Position numbers and translations under genes: made by a program
The notes under the pieces: model-generated
Database searches by the model: none
What the model saw: the letters and a program-made list of their open reading frames with translations, nothing else
Told to the model about the DNA's origin: nothing
Part shown: positions 35,011 to 43,927 of the stretch, piece by piece
Position numbering within the stretch: position 1 is the first letter of the stretch
How the letters are laid out: each line of letters starts with the position of its first letter
Assembly (NCBI GenBank): GCA_964414815.1
Contig: CAYPXY010000004.1
Coordinates: 137,204 to 201,203, forward strand
From: Mariniblastus sp964414815
Lineage (GTDB): Bacteria; Planctomycetota; Planctomycetia; Pirellulales; Pirellulaceae
DNA length: 64,000 nt
Direction of reading: 5' to 3'

Positions 35011-36319
35011 AACAATCTCCCTTTCGTGCGCGTTGTGATTGGGCCGTGGCGAGCGACCAGCATAGTACTCCCCATACCGCAGCCAGCGGCAGGGCGATCA
35101 TCAACATTCCCCACAACCCCGCAACCCAGGCCGTCATTCCCGCGCCGGCCACGTCGCCGCCGCGATATAAAAAAAGATCAACGACCGGTTTGGCTTTATA
35201 TTTTTCTTCTTCGCTCACCACGCTGAACAAGGTTTCGCGAGTTGGCCTGGCGATGGCGAACCGAGTGGCACTATGCAGTGCCGAGAATGCAGTGACCGCT
35301 CCAAATATCTGCCAAGCTGCAATCCCCGGCCTCTGCTCGATCCACGCGAGGATTGCAAATCCTGCCACGGTCACTACGGGCAAAATGGCCAGTGTGATCC
35401 CGACGCCCAAAACCCGAATCAATCGTCCCGTCAGAAAGACCTGCATGATCAGCGTCGTAGCCTGCATCCACGTATCCATCTGGGCGAACATCGACGCTCT
35501 CGCCTCCAATTGCGACTGGGCGTTGGCCACCAGTTCGGTTCGAGTGAAGTACAGCATGGTATTACTGATCGCCAGAAAAATGACATACAGACCCGCCCCC
35601 ATCAAGTAGGGAGACCTTGCAACCAATAACACTCCACTTTTCCAGGAACCACCGATCGGCTGGATCGGCCTACCGGTTGTCGCCCGTTCATTGCGATCAA
35701 TTAGTCCCACCAAGGGGATCGCGATGGCAAAGCAGAAGGCTGAAAGTCCCATTTGCCACAGCGGTCCGATGATTTCTACCATCTGCCAGGCAAAGGTAGA
35801 TCCGATCAATCCGCCCAACGTACCCCCGACGGCAATCACCGGAAACAGCCGCATACATTGCTGATGCCGCCAGACATCCGCCATGAATCCCCAAAACAGT
35901 CCCGTCAGAAACAGGTTGATCACGCTGAGCCAGACATAGAACGCATAGCCCGACCAGACCTTGGCATCCTCACCCACCAGGCCGCGAACGGCAATGAAAA
36001 CCAGCAGGCAAGCAACGATCACCAGGTGCCCGATCAGAATAAATCGTGCACGGTCCGTGTGGGCAACCACGCCACCAAACGCAACCGCCACGACCAGCGA
36101 CATCGTACAGGTCAATCCATAGAGCCATCGCAGGTCATCCATCGAACGCTCGACTCCCATCGCCTCCCGCAACGGCCGAAGCAGGAAATAGCCAAACAGA
36201 ATCAAGAAGAAATAGGCCGCCGAGAGCATCAACGGCCGCTCTTCTCCCGGACGGACTTTTAGCAGTCGCCAGCCGATGCCACTGACCGGCTCCGTCGTGT
36301 TGTCGGGGCTGCTAATCAA
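34997..36319 (-). CDS. 12-TM major-facilitator/nucleotide-carrier-like transporter
   Basis: A 440-aa polytopic membrane protein with about 12 hydrophobic helices (first: LMLSAAYFFLILFGYFLLRPL; a PLREAMGVE motif follows it). The pattern of a first helix followed by a RPxREAxG-like motif resembles the NTP/NDP exchanger (TlcC/NTT)-type subgroup of the facilitator superfamily, often misannotated in free-living bacteria; ATP/ADP exchange is not implied. The C-terminus ends in AQSQRARKGD. It overlaps the Tat-exported epimerase gene by 14 bases, so the pair may act on the same metabolite. Substrate unknown. Confidence 0.75.
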   Translation of the reverse strand: MISSPDNTTEPVSGIGWRLLKVRPGEERPLMLSAAYFFLILFGYFLLRPLREAMGVERSMDDLRWLYGLTCTMSLVVAVAFGGVVAHTDRARFILIGHLVIVACLLVFIAVRGLVGEDAKVWSGYAFYVWLSVINLFLTGLFWGFMADVWRHQQCMRLFPVIAVGGTLGGLIGSTFAWQMVEIIGPLWQMGLSAFCFAIAIPLVGLIDRNERATTGRPIQPIGGSWKSGVLLVARSPYLMGAGLYVIFLAISNTMLYFTRTELVANAQSQLEARASMFAQMDTWMQATTLIMQVFLTGRLIRVLGVGITLAILPVVTVAGFAILAWIEQRPGIAAWQIFGAVTAFSALHSATRFAIARPTRETLFSVVSEEEKYKAKPVVDLFLYRGGDVAGAGMTAWVAGLWGMLMIALPLAAVWGVLCWSLATAQSQRARKGDCYVNS

Positions 36320-36461
36320 TTTCGTATCGAGGGAAGCCGTGCATGGGGGAGTAAAAATTCTGGAATGCGATTAGAATCATACTCCCCTGAACGACATCCG
36401 GTTTCAATAGGCCTTCTCCAATTTCCCAATCCGGATTCTGTAATTTGAAGAATCTCATAAC

Positions 36462-38372
36462 ATGAAAGTTTGTTCGCTTTGGTCCGTCTTGGGTAGTTTT
36501 CCCGTGATCCTGATCGCACTGGTAATATTGCTGGAATCCGCAGTCGCGCACCCCAACTCTCCTATTGGCGATCCCATTGAATCTACTGGCACCCCCACGC
36601 CATTAGGTTCCTCGATACATCCCATAGTCGTGGTGGAAGCCGATATCTACGTCAATCAGAACCGTACCGTAGCCCGGATGCGGTGTTTGGCAGACGATCT
36701 GGAATTGCTTCAGGGCGTCGAAGTCCTTGACGATGGATTTTACGATCCCGAGGAACTCGTCGATGCCACCGAAGACCACGCAAGGTACCTCACCAAGCAC
36801 ATCACATTTCGAGATGCCAACGGCGAAATCATGCCGGGTAGGTTGGTCGACATTGAGCATCTCGAATATCCTGACGAAGGGATTCGCCCAGGGCAACTCG
36901 TGAATTTCAAAGTCGAATTCGAGTACGAGTTTCGCTATGACCGTCCGCCGGAGTTCATCACGATCGAACACACCATGGGGGGCGAAAGAATTTTGCTGCC
37001 GGCAGAGTTGAGAGTATTGATGAAGCAGGCCGGTAGTGATGTTCCCTACTCGCAGGTGATGAAGCCCAACATGCCCGAAACGTTCAAGTTTGACTGGGAT
37101 CGTCCAGCGCTGACTCAGGCGGCTTCAGACCAGGAGTGGGAAGAGTGGTTTGATGCGCAGCGAGAGAAATCACTGGGCTTAATCCAGTATAGCGCCGTTT
37201 ATTCATTTTTGTATATCAACCGGTTCGACGTACGCCATGAGGTACTGGTTCCACTTGCCACGCTGACCACGATGATGGACATCGAGCGAGCCGATGCAAG
37301 TTTTCTGGAAGTAGACGAACAAGCGGCGACCATCGAAAAAATCAAAGCACTTTTTTCAACCATCAATCCAGTCAAGATTGATGGTGTCGAAGTAAAACCC
37401 CACTTCGACCGGATTGATTTTTACGGACTGGGACTGGCCGATCTCGCCACGCAAACCGAGCAGCAGCGAGTCAGTATGGCCAACGGACGAGCGGGCATCA
37501 TCATGTCGTACGGTACCAAAGGATCGCCGACGAATATCGAATTGACTTGGGATCATTTCAACGATGTCATTCTGACCGTAGACGCCGTTGTAATTGCCGG
37601 TCCCCAGATCGAGAAAACCCAGTTTGCAAAATACGCTGAGAACAACACTTATTCCTGGCAATCCCGACCTGGCGAAACGCTTCCGCCACTGACTGGTGTT
37701 CGGGCGAGCATTGCGCCAGAGACTTATCGACAAGCTCAATGGTCGATTCCGCTGATCTCGGTAGGGTTGGGGGTTTTCGCCGTACTGGCATTGTTAGCCA
37801 AGGGGTTGCTGGGAACGCTTAAGTTTCGTGGAGCGGTCGCCTTGGCACTGTTGGTGGGAGCCGTACTGACCAGGCCGCTCTACCGGCAGCAGGTTGCCAA
37901 TCCGTTTAGTGATCCACCTACGTTTTCCATCGCGGGTACCGAGGCGTCCCGGATTTTTGCTCAGCTCCACAAAAACCTGTTTCGGGCATTCGACTATCGA
38001 CAGGAATCGGACGTCTATGATGCGCTGGCTAAAAGTGTCGATGGGCCTTTGTTGCGGGAGCTGTATCTGCAGATCAACCAAAGTTTGAAAATGAAGGAAC
38101 AAGGCGGATCGATTGCGCGCATTGATGAAGTCAACGTTCTGGAAGGCAGCCAGCAAACCGAATCGGCAGAGCCTGATGAGATTGGATTTCGATATCGGGG
38201 CCGCTGGAATCTCGTCGGCACGGTTGAGCATTGGGGGCACGTCCATCAACGAACCAATCAATACGAAGCCGATTTCACGATCGAGTTGGTGGGTGATTCC
38301 TGGAAGATCACAGAACTGCAAATGCTCGATGAGCAACAGGGGACAGTCAGGACGACCTTGCGAAGGTTTTAA
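36462..38372 (+). CDS. Membrane protein of unknown function with large periplasmic domain
   Basis: A 636-aa protein. A signal peptide (hydrophobic core PVILIALVILLESAVA, ending near AHPNS) is followed by a ~400-residue domain with beta-rich stretches and no recognised motif, then two hydrophobic helices near 433-455 and 465-480 (SVGLGVFAVLALLAKGLLG and AVALALLVGAVLT) and a C-terminal domain of ~155 residues (starting SDPPTFSIAGTEASRI) with an NTF2/Tim44-like layout: long helix followed by a beta-sheet (RYRGRWNLVGTVEHWGHVH, EADFTIELVGDSWKITEL). The TAA stop forms the first bases of repeat copy D. Rightward neighbour is an ion antiporter 242 bases away. Function unknown. Confidence 0.7.
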   Translation: MKVCSLWSVLGSFPVILIALVILLESAVAHPNSPIGDPIESTGTPTPLGSSIHPIVVVEADIYVNQNRTVARMRCLADDLELLQGVEVLDDGFYDPEELVDATEDHARYLTKHITFRDANGEIMPGRLVDIEHLEYPDEGIRPGQLVNFKVEFEYEFRYDRPPEFITIEHTMGGERILLPAELRVLMKQAGSDVPYSQVMKPNMPETFKFDWDRPALTQAASDQEWEEWFDAQREKSLGLIQYSAVYSFLYINRFDVRHEVLVPLATLTTMMDIERADASFLEVDEQAATIEKIKALFSTINPVKIDGVEVKPHFDRIDFYGLGLADLATQTEQQRVSMANGRAGIIMSYGTKGSPTNIELTWDHFNDVILTVDAVVIAGPQIEKTQFAKYAENNTYSWQSRPGETLPPLTGVRASIAPETYRQAQWSIPLISVGLGVFAVLALLAKGLLGTLKFRGAVALALLVGAVLTRPLYRQQVANPFSDPPTFSIAGTEASRIFAQLHKNLFRAFDYRQESDVYDALAKSVDGPLLRELYLQINQSLKMKEQGGSIARIDEVNVLEGSQQTESAEPDEIGFRYRGRWNLVGTVEHWGHVHQRTNQYEADFTIELVGDSWKITELQMLDEQQGTVRTTLRRF

Positions 38373-38488
38373 GGCGAGCGGCAGATAAGAATCTACCGGA
38401 AATGTAGGCGAGCCTCTCCGAGACTCGCAAGCTCGGCGTCTCGGAGAGACGCCGCTACATGGTAAGTTTTCATCTGCCGCTCGTCTAA
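38369..38488. repeat. Palindromic dispersed repeat, copy D
   Basis: Begins TTAAGGCGAGCGGCAGATAAG directly at the stop codon of the unknown membrane protein and ends CATCTGCCGCTCGTCTAA. The core matches copy B over nearly its full length, including GCGTCTCGGAGAGACGC. Compensating C-to-G changes in both ends (GGCGAGCGGC / GCCGCTCG) preserve the inverted repeat. Confidence 0.9.
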
Positions 38489-38613
38489 CCAAGGATCACG
38501 GGTTGAACAAACATGCCTTTTCAGGCACAATCGTTCCCAGCTAAAACGTATTCTGGTAAATTTCATCGTGCGAACGGTCGTTCGTTCCAGTTGACGAATT
38601 GGACTCGATAAAC

Positions 38614-40056
38614 ATGGAACTTATTTTCTTTGATTTTCTGCTGGCGTCGGGCAGCCCGATTGAGTTGGTTCACGATGTGGCCGGCGGAGGTGGCGGAGGC
38701 AGCGGCCCGAAGCCAATCACGCCCATGGTGGTGCTGGGCATCATCATGGCGGTCACATATCTGGTGATTGCCTTCGAATGGATGCATAAGACGGTCGCCG
38801 CGATGGTGGGAGCCATTGTTGCGGTCGCGGCAGCCTTGTGGTTTCATGTATTCAAGGGTGGTTCAGGGGGCTCTGAATACAGCAAAGCCGTTCACGACAT
38901 CATCGGACACGATATTGGCGTCATCGGTGTGATTGTCGGAACATCGATTCTGGTGGAGATCGCCAGTCGAAGCGGTTTGTTTCATTTTCTGGCGGTCAAA
39001 ATCGTCAAGCGAACGCAGGGCGATCCCATGAAACTGCTGACGTTGATGATTGTCGCGACGGTCTTGTTCGTTACGTTTCTGACCATTGCTCCGGGAACGA
39101 TGATCATGGTTTCGCTGGCGCTGGTCGTTTGCAAGGAACTCCATCTGTCACCCAAACCCTACATCATCGCCATTGCGGTGACAGCGAACTCGGGTGCGTT
39201 GATGACGTTGGCGTCGGGGATTTGTACTCTGATGCTGGGACATGCCGGTGATTTGCCGTACCTGCATTTCTTTCGTGTCACTTCCCCAATGGCGCTGATC
39301 TCTGCCTGGATCGCGTGGGAGTGGATTCGCCGGTTCTACAAGAAAGACATTGTTTCACCAGATACGCCGGAGGAACGACGAGCCAAGGTGGCTTCATTTG
39401 ATGAGTGGGCGCTGGTGAAGGATGTTCGGCTGTTCTACCGCTCCGCCATCATTCTTGGCTTGACGATTGTTGGATTTGCGTTGTCGCAGAAACTGGGGGT
39501 TGGGCTGGACTATATTGCCTTTATCGGTGCGACGACGGCACTGTTGGTATCGGGGATTTACCCCGATGAGGCGATCAAGAAAGTGAACTGGTCCCTGGTT
39601 CTGTTTTTCACCGGACTGTTTGTGATCATTGGTTCCGTTCAGGAGACCGGGCTGTTGGCGGTACTGGCCAAAAACATCATCGCCTGGTCGGGAGGAAATG
39701 AAACTGTCACGTTGTTGTTGCTGACCCTGTTTACGATGCCGCTCTCGGGAATCGTCGACAATATTCCCGTTGCCGCGACGATGATCCCGATCGTACGAGA
39801 AATGGGAGTTCAGGGGGTGGCCACCGATCCGTTGTGGTGGTCGTTGATTTTGACCTGTAATCTGGGTGGCAATTCGACCCCGATCGGAAGTGTCAGTACC
39901 GTGATTGCACTCAATGCATTGGAAAAAGAGGGGGGAGTCAAAGTGGGCTGGGGAGAGTTTCTGCGCATGGGGGGAATTTTGACCCTGGTTCAAGGGGCAG
40001 CAATCGTATTGTATCTTTGGGCTTTTTCGACCTTTGGTCTTTTTCCTTCTCGATAG
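38614..40056 (+). CDS. Na+/H+ antiporter or ArsB-like ion transporter (NhaD/SLC13 family)
   Basis: About 480 aa with 11-12 hydrophobic helices. It has the repeat architecture of the ion-transporter superfamily (MMVLGIIMAVTYLVIAFEWM style first helices; TIAPGTMIMVSLALVVCKEL; GNSTPIGSVSTVIALNAL near the end, a NhaD/ArsB-like signature with GGNSTPIGS). A glycine-rich loop GGGGGGSGP lies near residue 18, before the first helix. ATG at 38614 was preferred to a TTG at 38599. The ion (sodium, arsenite, dicarboxylate) cannot be decided from sequence; NhaD-type Na+/H+ exchange is the best guess. It is followed by a universal stress protein gene. Confidence 0.85.
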   Translation: MELIFFDFLLASGSPIELVHDVAGGGGGGSGPKPITPMVVLGIIMAVTYLVIAFEWMHKTVAAMVGAIVAVAAALWFHVFKGGSGGSEYSKAVHDIIGHDIGVIGVIVGTSILVEIASRSGLFHFLAVKIVKRTQGDPMKLLTLMIVATVLFVTFLTIAPGTMIMVSLALVVCKELHLSPKPYIIAIAVTANSGALMTLASGICTLMLGHAGDLPYLHFFRVTSPMALISAWIAWEWIRRFYKKDIVSPDTPEERRAKVASFDEWALVKDVRLFYRSAIILGLTIVGFALSQKLGVGLDYIAFIGATTALLVSGIYPDEAIKKVNWSLVLFFTGLFVIIGSVQETGLLAVLAKNIIAWSGGNETVTLLLLTLFTMPLSGIVDNIPVAATMIPIVREMGVQGVATDPLWWSLILTCNLGGNSTPIGSVSTVIALNALEKEGGVKVGWGEFLRMGGILTLVQGAAIVLYLWAFSTFGLFPSR

Positions 40057-40183
40057 GTACAATTTTAATTCGTGGCGATGGACTTCCAGGTCTATCGGAA
40101 AAAAAGTAATTGGCAGACCGAAAGACCGTGAGGTCGATCCCACATCGGGAGGTCGATCCCACATTTTTTATACGGAGCATTCA

Positions 40184-41047
40184 GTGTCCACTACCGATCC
40201 CTTTGACAATCGTTCCAGCATGTTGGAAAACCTTGGCATGTTCAAGGCAGCCACCCATGCGGTCCCGACCGAGTTGTCGGAAGTTTCTATCAATACGATC
40301 CTCGTCGCCGTCGATGGAGGCAATCAGGAAGCTGCCGTTCTTGAGGTGGCCAAACAATTGAGTCAAAGAACTTCCGCAAACGTGATTCAAGGTGGGATCT
40401 TCGAGACCGTCGCGGATCTGGTTGCAGCCATTGAGGCGAACAAGGCAGATCTAGTGGTGATCGACGCTCCCTACGGAAAGGATTTTCACGACGTCAAAAG
40501 CGACAGTCTGGGAGAATTTGTCGGATTGTTAATGGTGGAGACGACTTGTCCCATCCTGTGTGTACGAAGGCCCGTCTCGGCAGAAGAAGTGTCTACCGCC
40601 TTTAAAAATTGCGTGGTGCCGTTGACATCGATGGACGAAGCGGCCCTTAAATCGGTGGCTTGGGCATTCAGTCTGGTCAGCCATCCCGGCGATGTGGAGC
40701 TACTGGCGGTTGCCGACGAAGACATGATCAAGGAAGCTCGCCGAATCTTGAGCGACGGTTCGGACGGCCCCGCAGACGAACTGTTTTCGATTGACCGAAT
40801 CGAGTCCATGCTTCCCAAGATGATTGCGGGAGTGACGGCGGCCTCGCATCGGCGATCCCAACAGGCCGGCGATATTCACTTTCACGTCCACGTCAAAGCA
40901 GGTCGGTTTATTCCAACCGTTCTCAATGAACTCGGCGACCGCAAGCGACTACTGGTTTGGGGATGCGACCGTGAACACGATTCGCCCAGCTTCCATCGGG
41001 CCATCGATCTGATCTATTCGTTCTGCTGCCCGATTCTGATCGTTTGA
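40184..41047 (+). CDS. Universal stress protein-like (tandem Usp) protein
   Basis: About 287 aa. It starts at GTG 40184 behind GGAG (spacing 8); the in-frame stretch upstream runs through a 16-bp direct repeat and is unlikely to be coding. The first part (TELSEVSINTILVAVDGG..., EAAVLEVAKQLSQR, LVVIDAPYG, TTCPILCVRRP) matches the alpha/beta Usp fold of the adenine-nucleotide alpha-hydrolase superfamily; the second half (NCVVPLTSMDEAALKSVAWA..., LLVWGCDRE, CPILIV) forms a second, degenerate Usp domain. It follows the antiporter gene and may be cotranscribed, a common pairing of Usp proteins with ion transporters. Function at the molecular level unknown. Confidence 0.8.
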   Translation: MSTTDPFDNRSSMLENLGMFKAATHAVPTELSEVSINTILVAVDGGNQEAAVLEVAKQLSQRTSANVIQGGIFETVADLVAAIEANKADLVVIDAPYGKDFHDVKSDSLGEFVGLLMVETTCPILCVRRPVSAEEVSTAFKNCVVPLTSMDEAALKSVAWAFSLVSHPGDVELLAVADEDMIKEARRILSDGSDGPADELFSIDRIESMLPKMIAGVTAASHRRSQQAGDIHFHVHVKAGRFIPTVLNELGDRKRLLVWGCDREHDSPSFHRAIDLIYSFCCPILIV

Positions 41048-41074
41048 ACGGATCGTTTGAAATCAATCCGCCGG

Positions 41075-41548
41075 TCAGGACGATCCTGGCTCATTCACAA
41101 GATGGGCAATGATCGCCGGACACGCGGCTTCCAACATGTCCAGCACATGTTCAAAACCTTGTGGCCCGCCATAGTATGGATCAGGGACTTCCTTTTCCCA
41201 GTTCTCATCAAGAAAATGACTGAGCAAACGTACCTCTGCCGTTCCGCCTGTACCTAAGCACTGGATTCTCGACAGATTCGCATGGTCCATCGCCAGGATC
41301 AAATCAAAATGGTTCAGGTCTTCCCGTGTCACCTGCCTGGCTCGGGTCACAAATGAATAACCGCGCCGCTGGCCTGCCTGCCGCATTCTCGGGTCAGGCA
41401 GTTCGCCAATATGATAATCGTGAGTTCCTGCCGAATCGATTTCGATGAACGGGTTCAAATTCTGTTCATCGACCCGCTTTTGCAATACGGCTTCTCCTGC
41501 CGGTGATCGACAGATGTTTCCCATACAGACAAAAAGAACTCGCTTCAT
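41075..41548 (-). CDS. Low-molecular-weight protein-tyrosine phosphatase
   Basis: A 157-aa phosphatase. The P-loop CMGNICRSP (nucleophile Cys near residue 8, Arg six residues later) opens the protein after MKRVLFV, and the general acid is in DPYYGG (Asp near 129). Starting at 41548 gives the canonical N-terminus; an ATG 24 bases upstream is possible but lies inside the coding end of the signal peptidase gene. It reads leftwards from directly downstream of that gene. LMW-PTPs often regulate exopolysaccharide tyrosine kinases, but no such kinase is in the window. Confidence 0.93.
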   Translation of the reverse strand: MKRVLFVCMGNICRSPAGEAVLQKRVDEQNLNPFIEIDSAGTHDYHIGELPDPRMRQAGQRRGYSFVTRARQVTREDLNHFDLILAMDHANLSRIQCLGTGGTAEVRLLSHFLDENWEKEVPDPYYGGPQGFEHVLDMLEAACPAIIAHLVNEPGSS

Positions 41549-41565
41549 TTGATTGGACCTAACTT

Positions 41566-42903
41566 CTACCATTGAACGACTCCCAGAATATCCTGCTTGT
41601 GGATGTCTGGCGGATTCCAGAATCGGCTGTCGGTCGAAAGCGGTGGGTTGTCGCCGAGCAAAATCCGGGATTCCGGGCCGGCTTCCAGCTTACCTGATTG
41701 CTCGAGATAGTAAATGTCGCGCCAAATTTGTACTCGGCGGATATTCATCGAATGGCTGCTGGCGCCTATTTCGAACACATGGTCTGTGAATCGTTGGGGC
41801 TCCGGAATAGGTTCCGAATGACAGACTGCCTGTCCGTCAAAATGGATTTTCAATTGATGGTCAAACAGGGATAGCTCGATTCGCTCCATGGGCCAGCGGT
41901 GTGCCTTGAATGAGTGTGGTTGATGACTCGATGGGGTCAGGCGGGCCAAGTCGGTTTCAGGAAGGTCATCATCTGACCCGTGGCGGGCGTACCAGGTTAC
42001 ATCGACTTCCTGGTTTCCTTTGCATTCACATACAATCTCGATCACGCTTTCACCTCGAAACAATCGAAAGCCAAAAATTCCTTCTTTCGGAAAATTGCCT
42101 TCGATTTCGACAAACAGGTCAGCCGTCGGATTGAGTTTCCTCGATGTGGATGGATTGTAGAAATCGATGTCTTCAACCGGAAACACATCATCGCGTTTGC
42201 CCGAATGAGGACAACATCGCCAATTCAGAAACCGGATCCAGTCCAGGACTGGCAATGGGGTGCCTCTGTCGTTTTCAGACCGTGGCTCACGGTCGATGTC
42301 CAATCGAGCATCAAAGACCAACTGCCCGTCTTCAACCGCCCAACGCGTATACTCTGATTTGGTTTGCCAGCGGGCGGCTGGATCGATCGACTTCGGACAA
42401 AATGCTGAATCATAGACAGGAATTCGTAGTTGCTTTTGTACTTCCAACGGCTTGGACAGGACAACGCCTTCTTTGGTCAGTTTGCCATTTTGAATTTCAA
42501 TGACTTCGTTGGGCAGCCCGACGATTCGCTTGATGCCGACAGAGTTTGAACCCGGCAATCGAAACGCAACCACATCCCATCGCTGAATCGGTTTGTCGGG
42601 ATCAATCCACACGCGTTGAACAGGCAGAGGCTCAGCAAGCTTCAGATCGATGTTTTTAAAACCGCAGTTCGGACAGACCATCTGTGCTGGCAGCGGATCC
42701 GTGCCGACGGCAAATCGAATCGGAAGCCCACAATCGGCGCATTCCAGGCTGAAGTGTTCACCGAAAAGCGTCGGTGCCATCGAAGCCCCGTGAACGATTC
42801 CAGGAATTCGTTTTTCACTGACTGGTTTCGAGTCACATCCGACAATGAAAAGTAACGTGAGTGCAAGGCAAAATAGTTTCAAGATCGAAGTTGTTGCTTC
42901 CAT
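41566..42903 (-). CDS. Signal peptidase I-like lipoprotein with zinc-ribbon and lectin-like inserts
   Basis: A 445-aa S26 protease. The N-terminus (hydrophobic core LFCLALTLLFIVGC) ends in a lipobox-like FIVGC with Cys23. The catalytic Ser41 lies in HGASMAPTL, the general base Lys125 in GIKRIVGLPNE and the final box in GDNPPLSTDSR (417-427). Two insertions are unusual: CADC...CPNC (Cys55, 58, 77, 80), a zinc ribbon between the Ser and Lys boxes, and ~235 residues (165-400) between the Lys box and the last box, rich in beta strands with the look of a concanavalin/LamG-like domain (VEIEGNFPKEGIFGFRLFRG, RIELSLFDHQLKIHFDG). Typical SPase I is 250-350 aa. The inserts may position the active site for special substrates; this is inferred. 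Confidence 0.85.
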   Translation of the reverse strand: MEATTSILKLFCLALTLLFIVGCDSKPVSEKRIPGIVHGASMAPTLFGEHFSLECADCGLPIRFAVGTDPLPAQMVCPNCGFKNIDLKLAEPLPVQRVWIDPDKPIQRWDVVAFRLPGSNSVGIKRIVGLPNEVIEIQNGKLTKEGVVLSKPLEVQKQLRIPVYDSAFCPKSIDPAARWQTKSEYTRWAVEDGQLVFDARLDIDREPRSENDRGTPLPVLDWIRFLNWRCCPHSGKRDDVFPVEDIDFYNPSTSRKLNPTADLFVEIEGNFPKEGIFGFRLFRGESVIEIVCECKGNQEVDVTWYARHGSDDDLPETDLARLTPSSHQPHSFKAHRWPMERIELSLFDHQLKIHFDGQAVCHSEPIPEPQRFTDHVFEIGASSHSMNIRRVQIWRDIYYLEQSGKLEAGPESRILLGDNPPLSTDSRFWNPPDIHKQDILGVVQW

Positions 42904-42941
42904 TTGGGCCGCACACTTTCGGTGTGTGAAGGGGTTTCAAC

Positions 42942-43058
42942 TCTAGCTGGTCAACTTTCGTTCCGGTTGGACAAGCCAACCGGGGACGTACCCCCAAAAA
43001 AGTCAGCATCCCGCCCCCTGCCAGCTCGTCTGGCAGGAGCGAAAGTTTGACTAGCTAG
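42942..43058. repeat. Palindromic repeat of a second family
   Basis: Ends CTAGCTGGTCAACTTTCG and CGAAAGTTTGACTAGCTAG form an imperfect inverted repeat of about 18 bases; inside are two further hairpins, CCGGTTGG-ACAAG-CCAACCGG and CTGCCAG-CTCGT-CTGGCAG. Its left end is in the gap after the signal peptidase gene start and its right end supplies the stop codon (CTA on the plus strand, TAG) of the metallopeptidase gene. Confidence 0.8.
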
Positions 43059-43921
43059 AAACTCGACATCCTGTCCAGCAAAGCCCGGTCTGCTGGATTG
43101 CGTTTTGTTTTCTGGATCGAATCCCAAAACCCATCGTTGATGGCAGGACAGAACTTGAACAGTTGTTCCTTCAGCAGTTTTGCTTTGCTCTCGAGCACCG
43201 CCTCTTTCTCCATTCTCTTGGCCACGTACTCCGCATCGACAATCAGATTGGCAAATATCTCGGCCTTGTCTTCCTCAACACCCGTGGTTGAATAATGGTT
43301 GAGAAAGCCGGGAAACTTTTCCGTCAACACCCCTGTATCGGGATTATCCTGAGCATTTTTTCCGCCATCTCCATATTTGAAATCTTCCGGATTGAGAGCC
43401 GCCCAAACCTTGTCCTCGTATAGTTTGAAGTCATCCTGCCAGTCGATGATATGGTAAAACTCATGGTGAATCACCTTTCGCAGATACGTTGGCGTGCCGC
43501 GACTGATATCCAGATACAGCGTATCATTTCCGAAATCCGGAATCGCTCCTCGTCGCTGTCCTGCGAACGAAAGCTCCCAACAAATCACCACTCGTTTCAA
43601 TCGCGACCGCTGAACTAATTCTCGAGGATAGAGGCGAAGCTCCTGATCGAACAAGGGAATGTACTTGAGCAATTCTTTTTCTTCGGCCGGTTTGCCTTCA
43701 ATCGTCCCATGTCGGATCTCGACCGGAAACTCCGGATCCACTGCGATGATTTCAATTCGGTAGGTCTCAGCAATTTTCTCAAGCCTCTCCAAAGATTGCT
43801 CTCGGGTTTCCTCCTGAGTCTGTTGAGCGCATCCGGCACGACCACCGAGAACAATCATAAGGGTCAATACCGATGGAATTACTCGCAATATCCCGTTTGT
43901 ACTGCTCATGATTCTGTTCAT
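43055..43921 (-). CDS. Secreted putative zinc metallopeptidase
   Basis: A 288-aa protein with an N-terminal signal (IPSVLTLMIVLGG) followed by Cys31; the residues before it do not make a good lipobox, so a lipid anchor is uncertain. The zinc-binding motif HEFYH (His153, Glu154, His157) is embedded in VIHHEFYHIIDW, and downstream E/H residues (EEDKAEIFANLIVD) supply the likely third ligand Glu, as in gluzincin-like families. An ATG four codons in is an alternative start. Planctomycetes carry such uncharacterized peptidases. It lies between the signal peptidase gene and a Gfo/Idh/MocA gene, all leftward. Confidence 0.75.
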   Translation of the reverse strand: MNRIMSSTNGILRVIPSVLTLMIVLGGRAGCAQQTQEETREQSLERLEKIAETYRIEIIAVDPEFPVEIRHGTIEGKPAEEKELLKYIPLFDQELRLYPRELVQRSRLKRVVICWELSFAGQRRGAIPDFGNDTLYLDISRGTPTYLRKVIHHEFYHIIDWQDDFKLYEDKVWAALNPEDFKYGDGGKNAQDNPDTGVLTEKFPGFLNHYSTTGVEEDKAEIFANLIVDAEYVAKRMEKEAVLESKAKLLKEQLFKFCPAINDGFWDSIQKTKRNPADRALLDRMSSF

Positions 43922-43927
43922 GATTTT

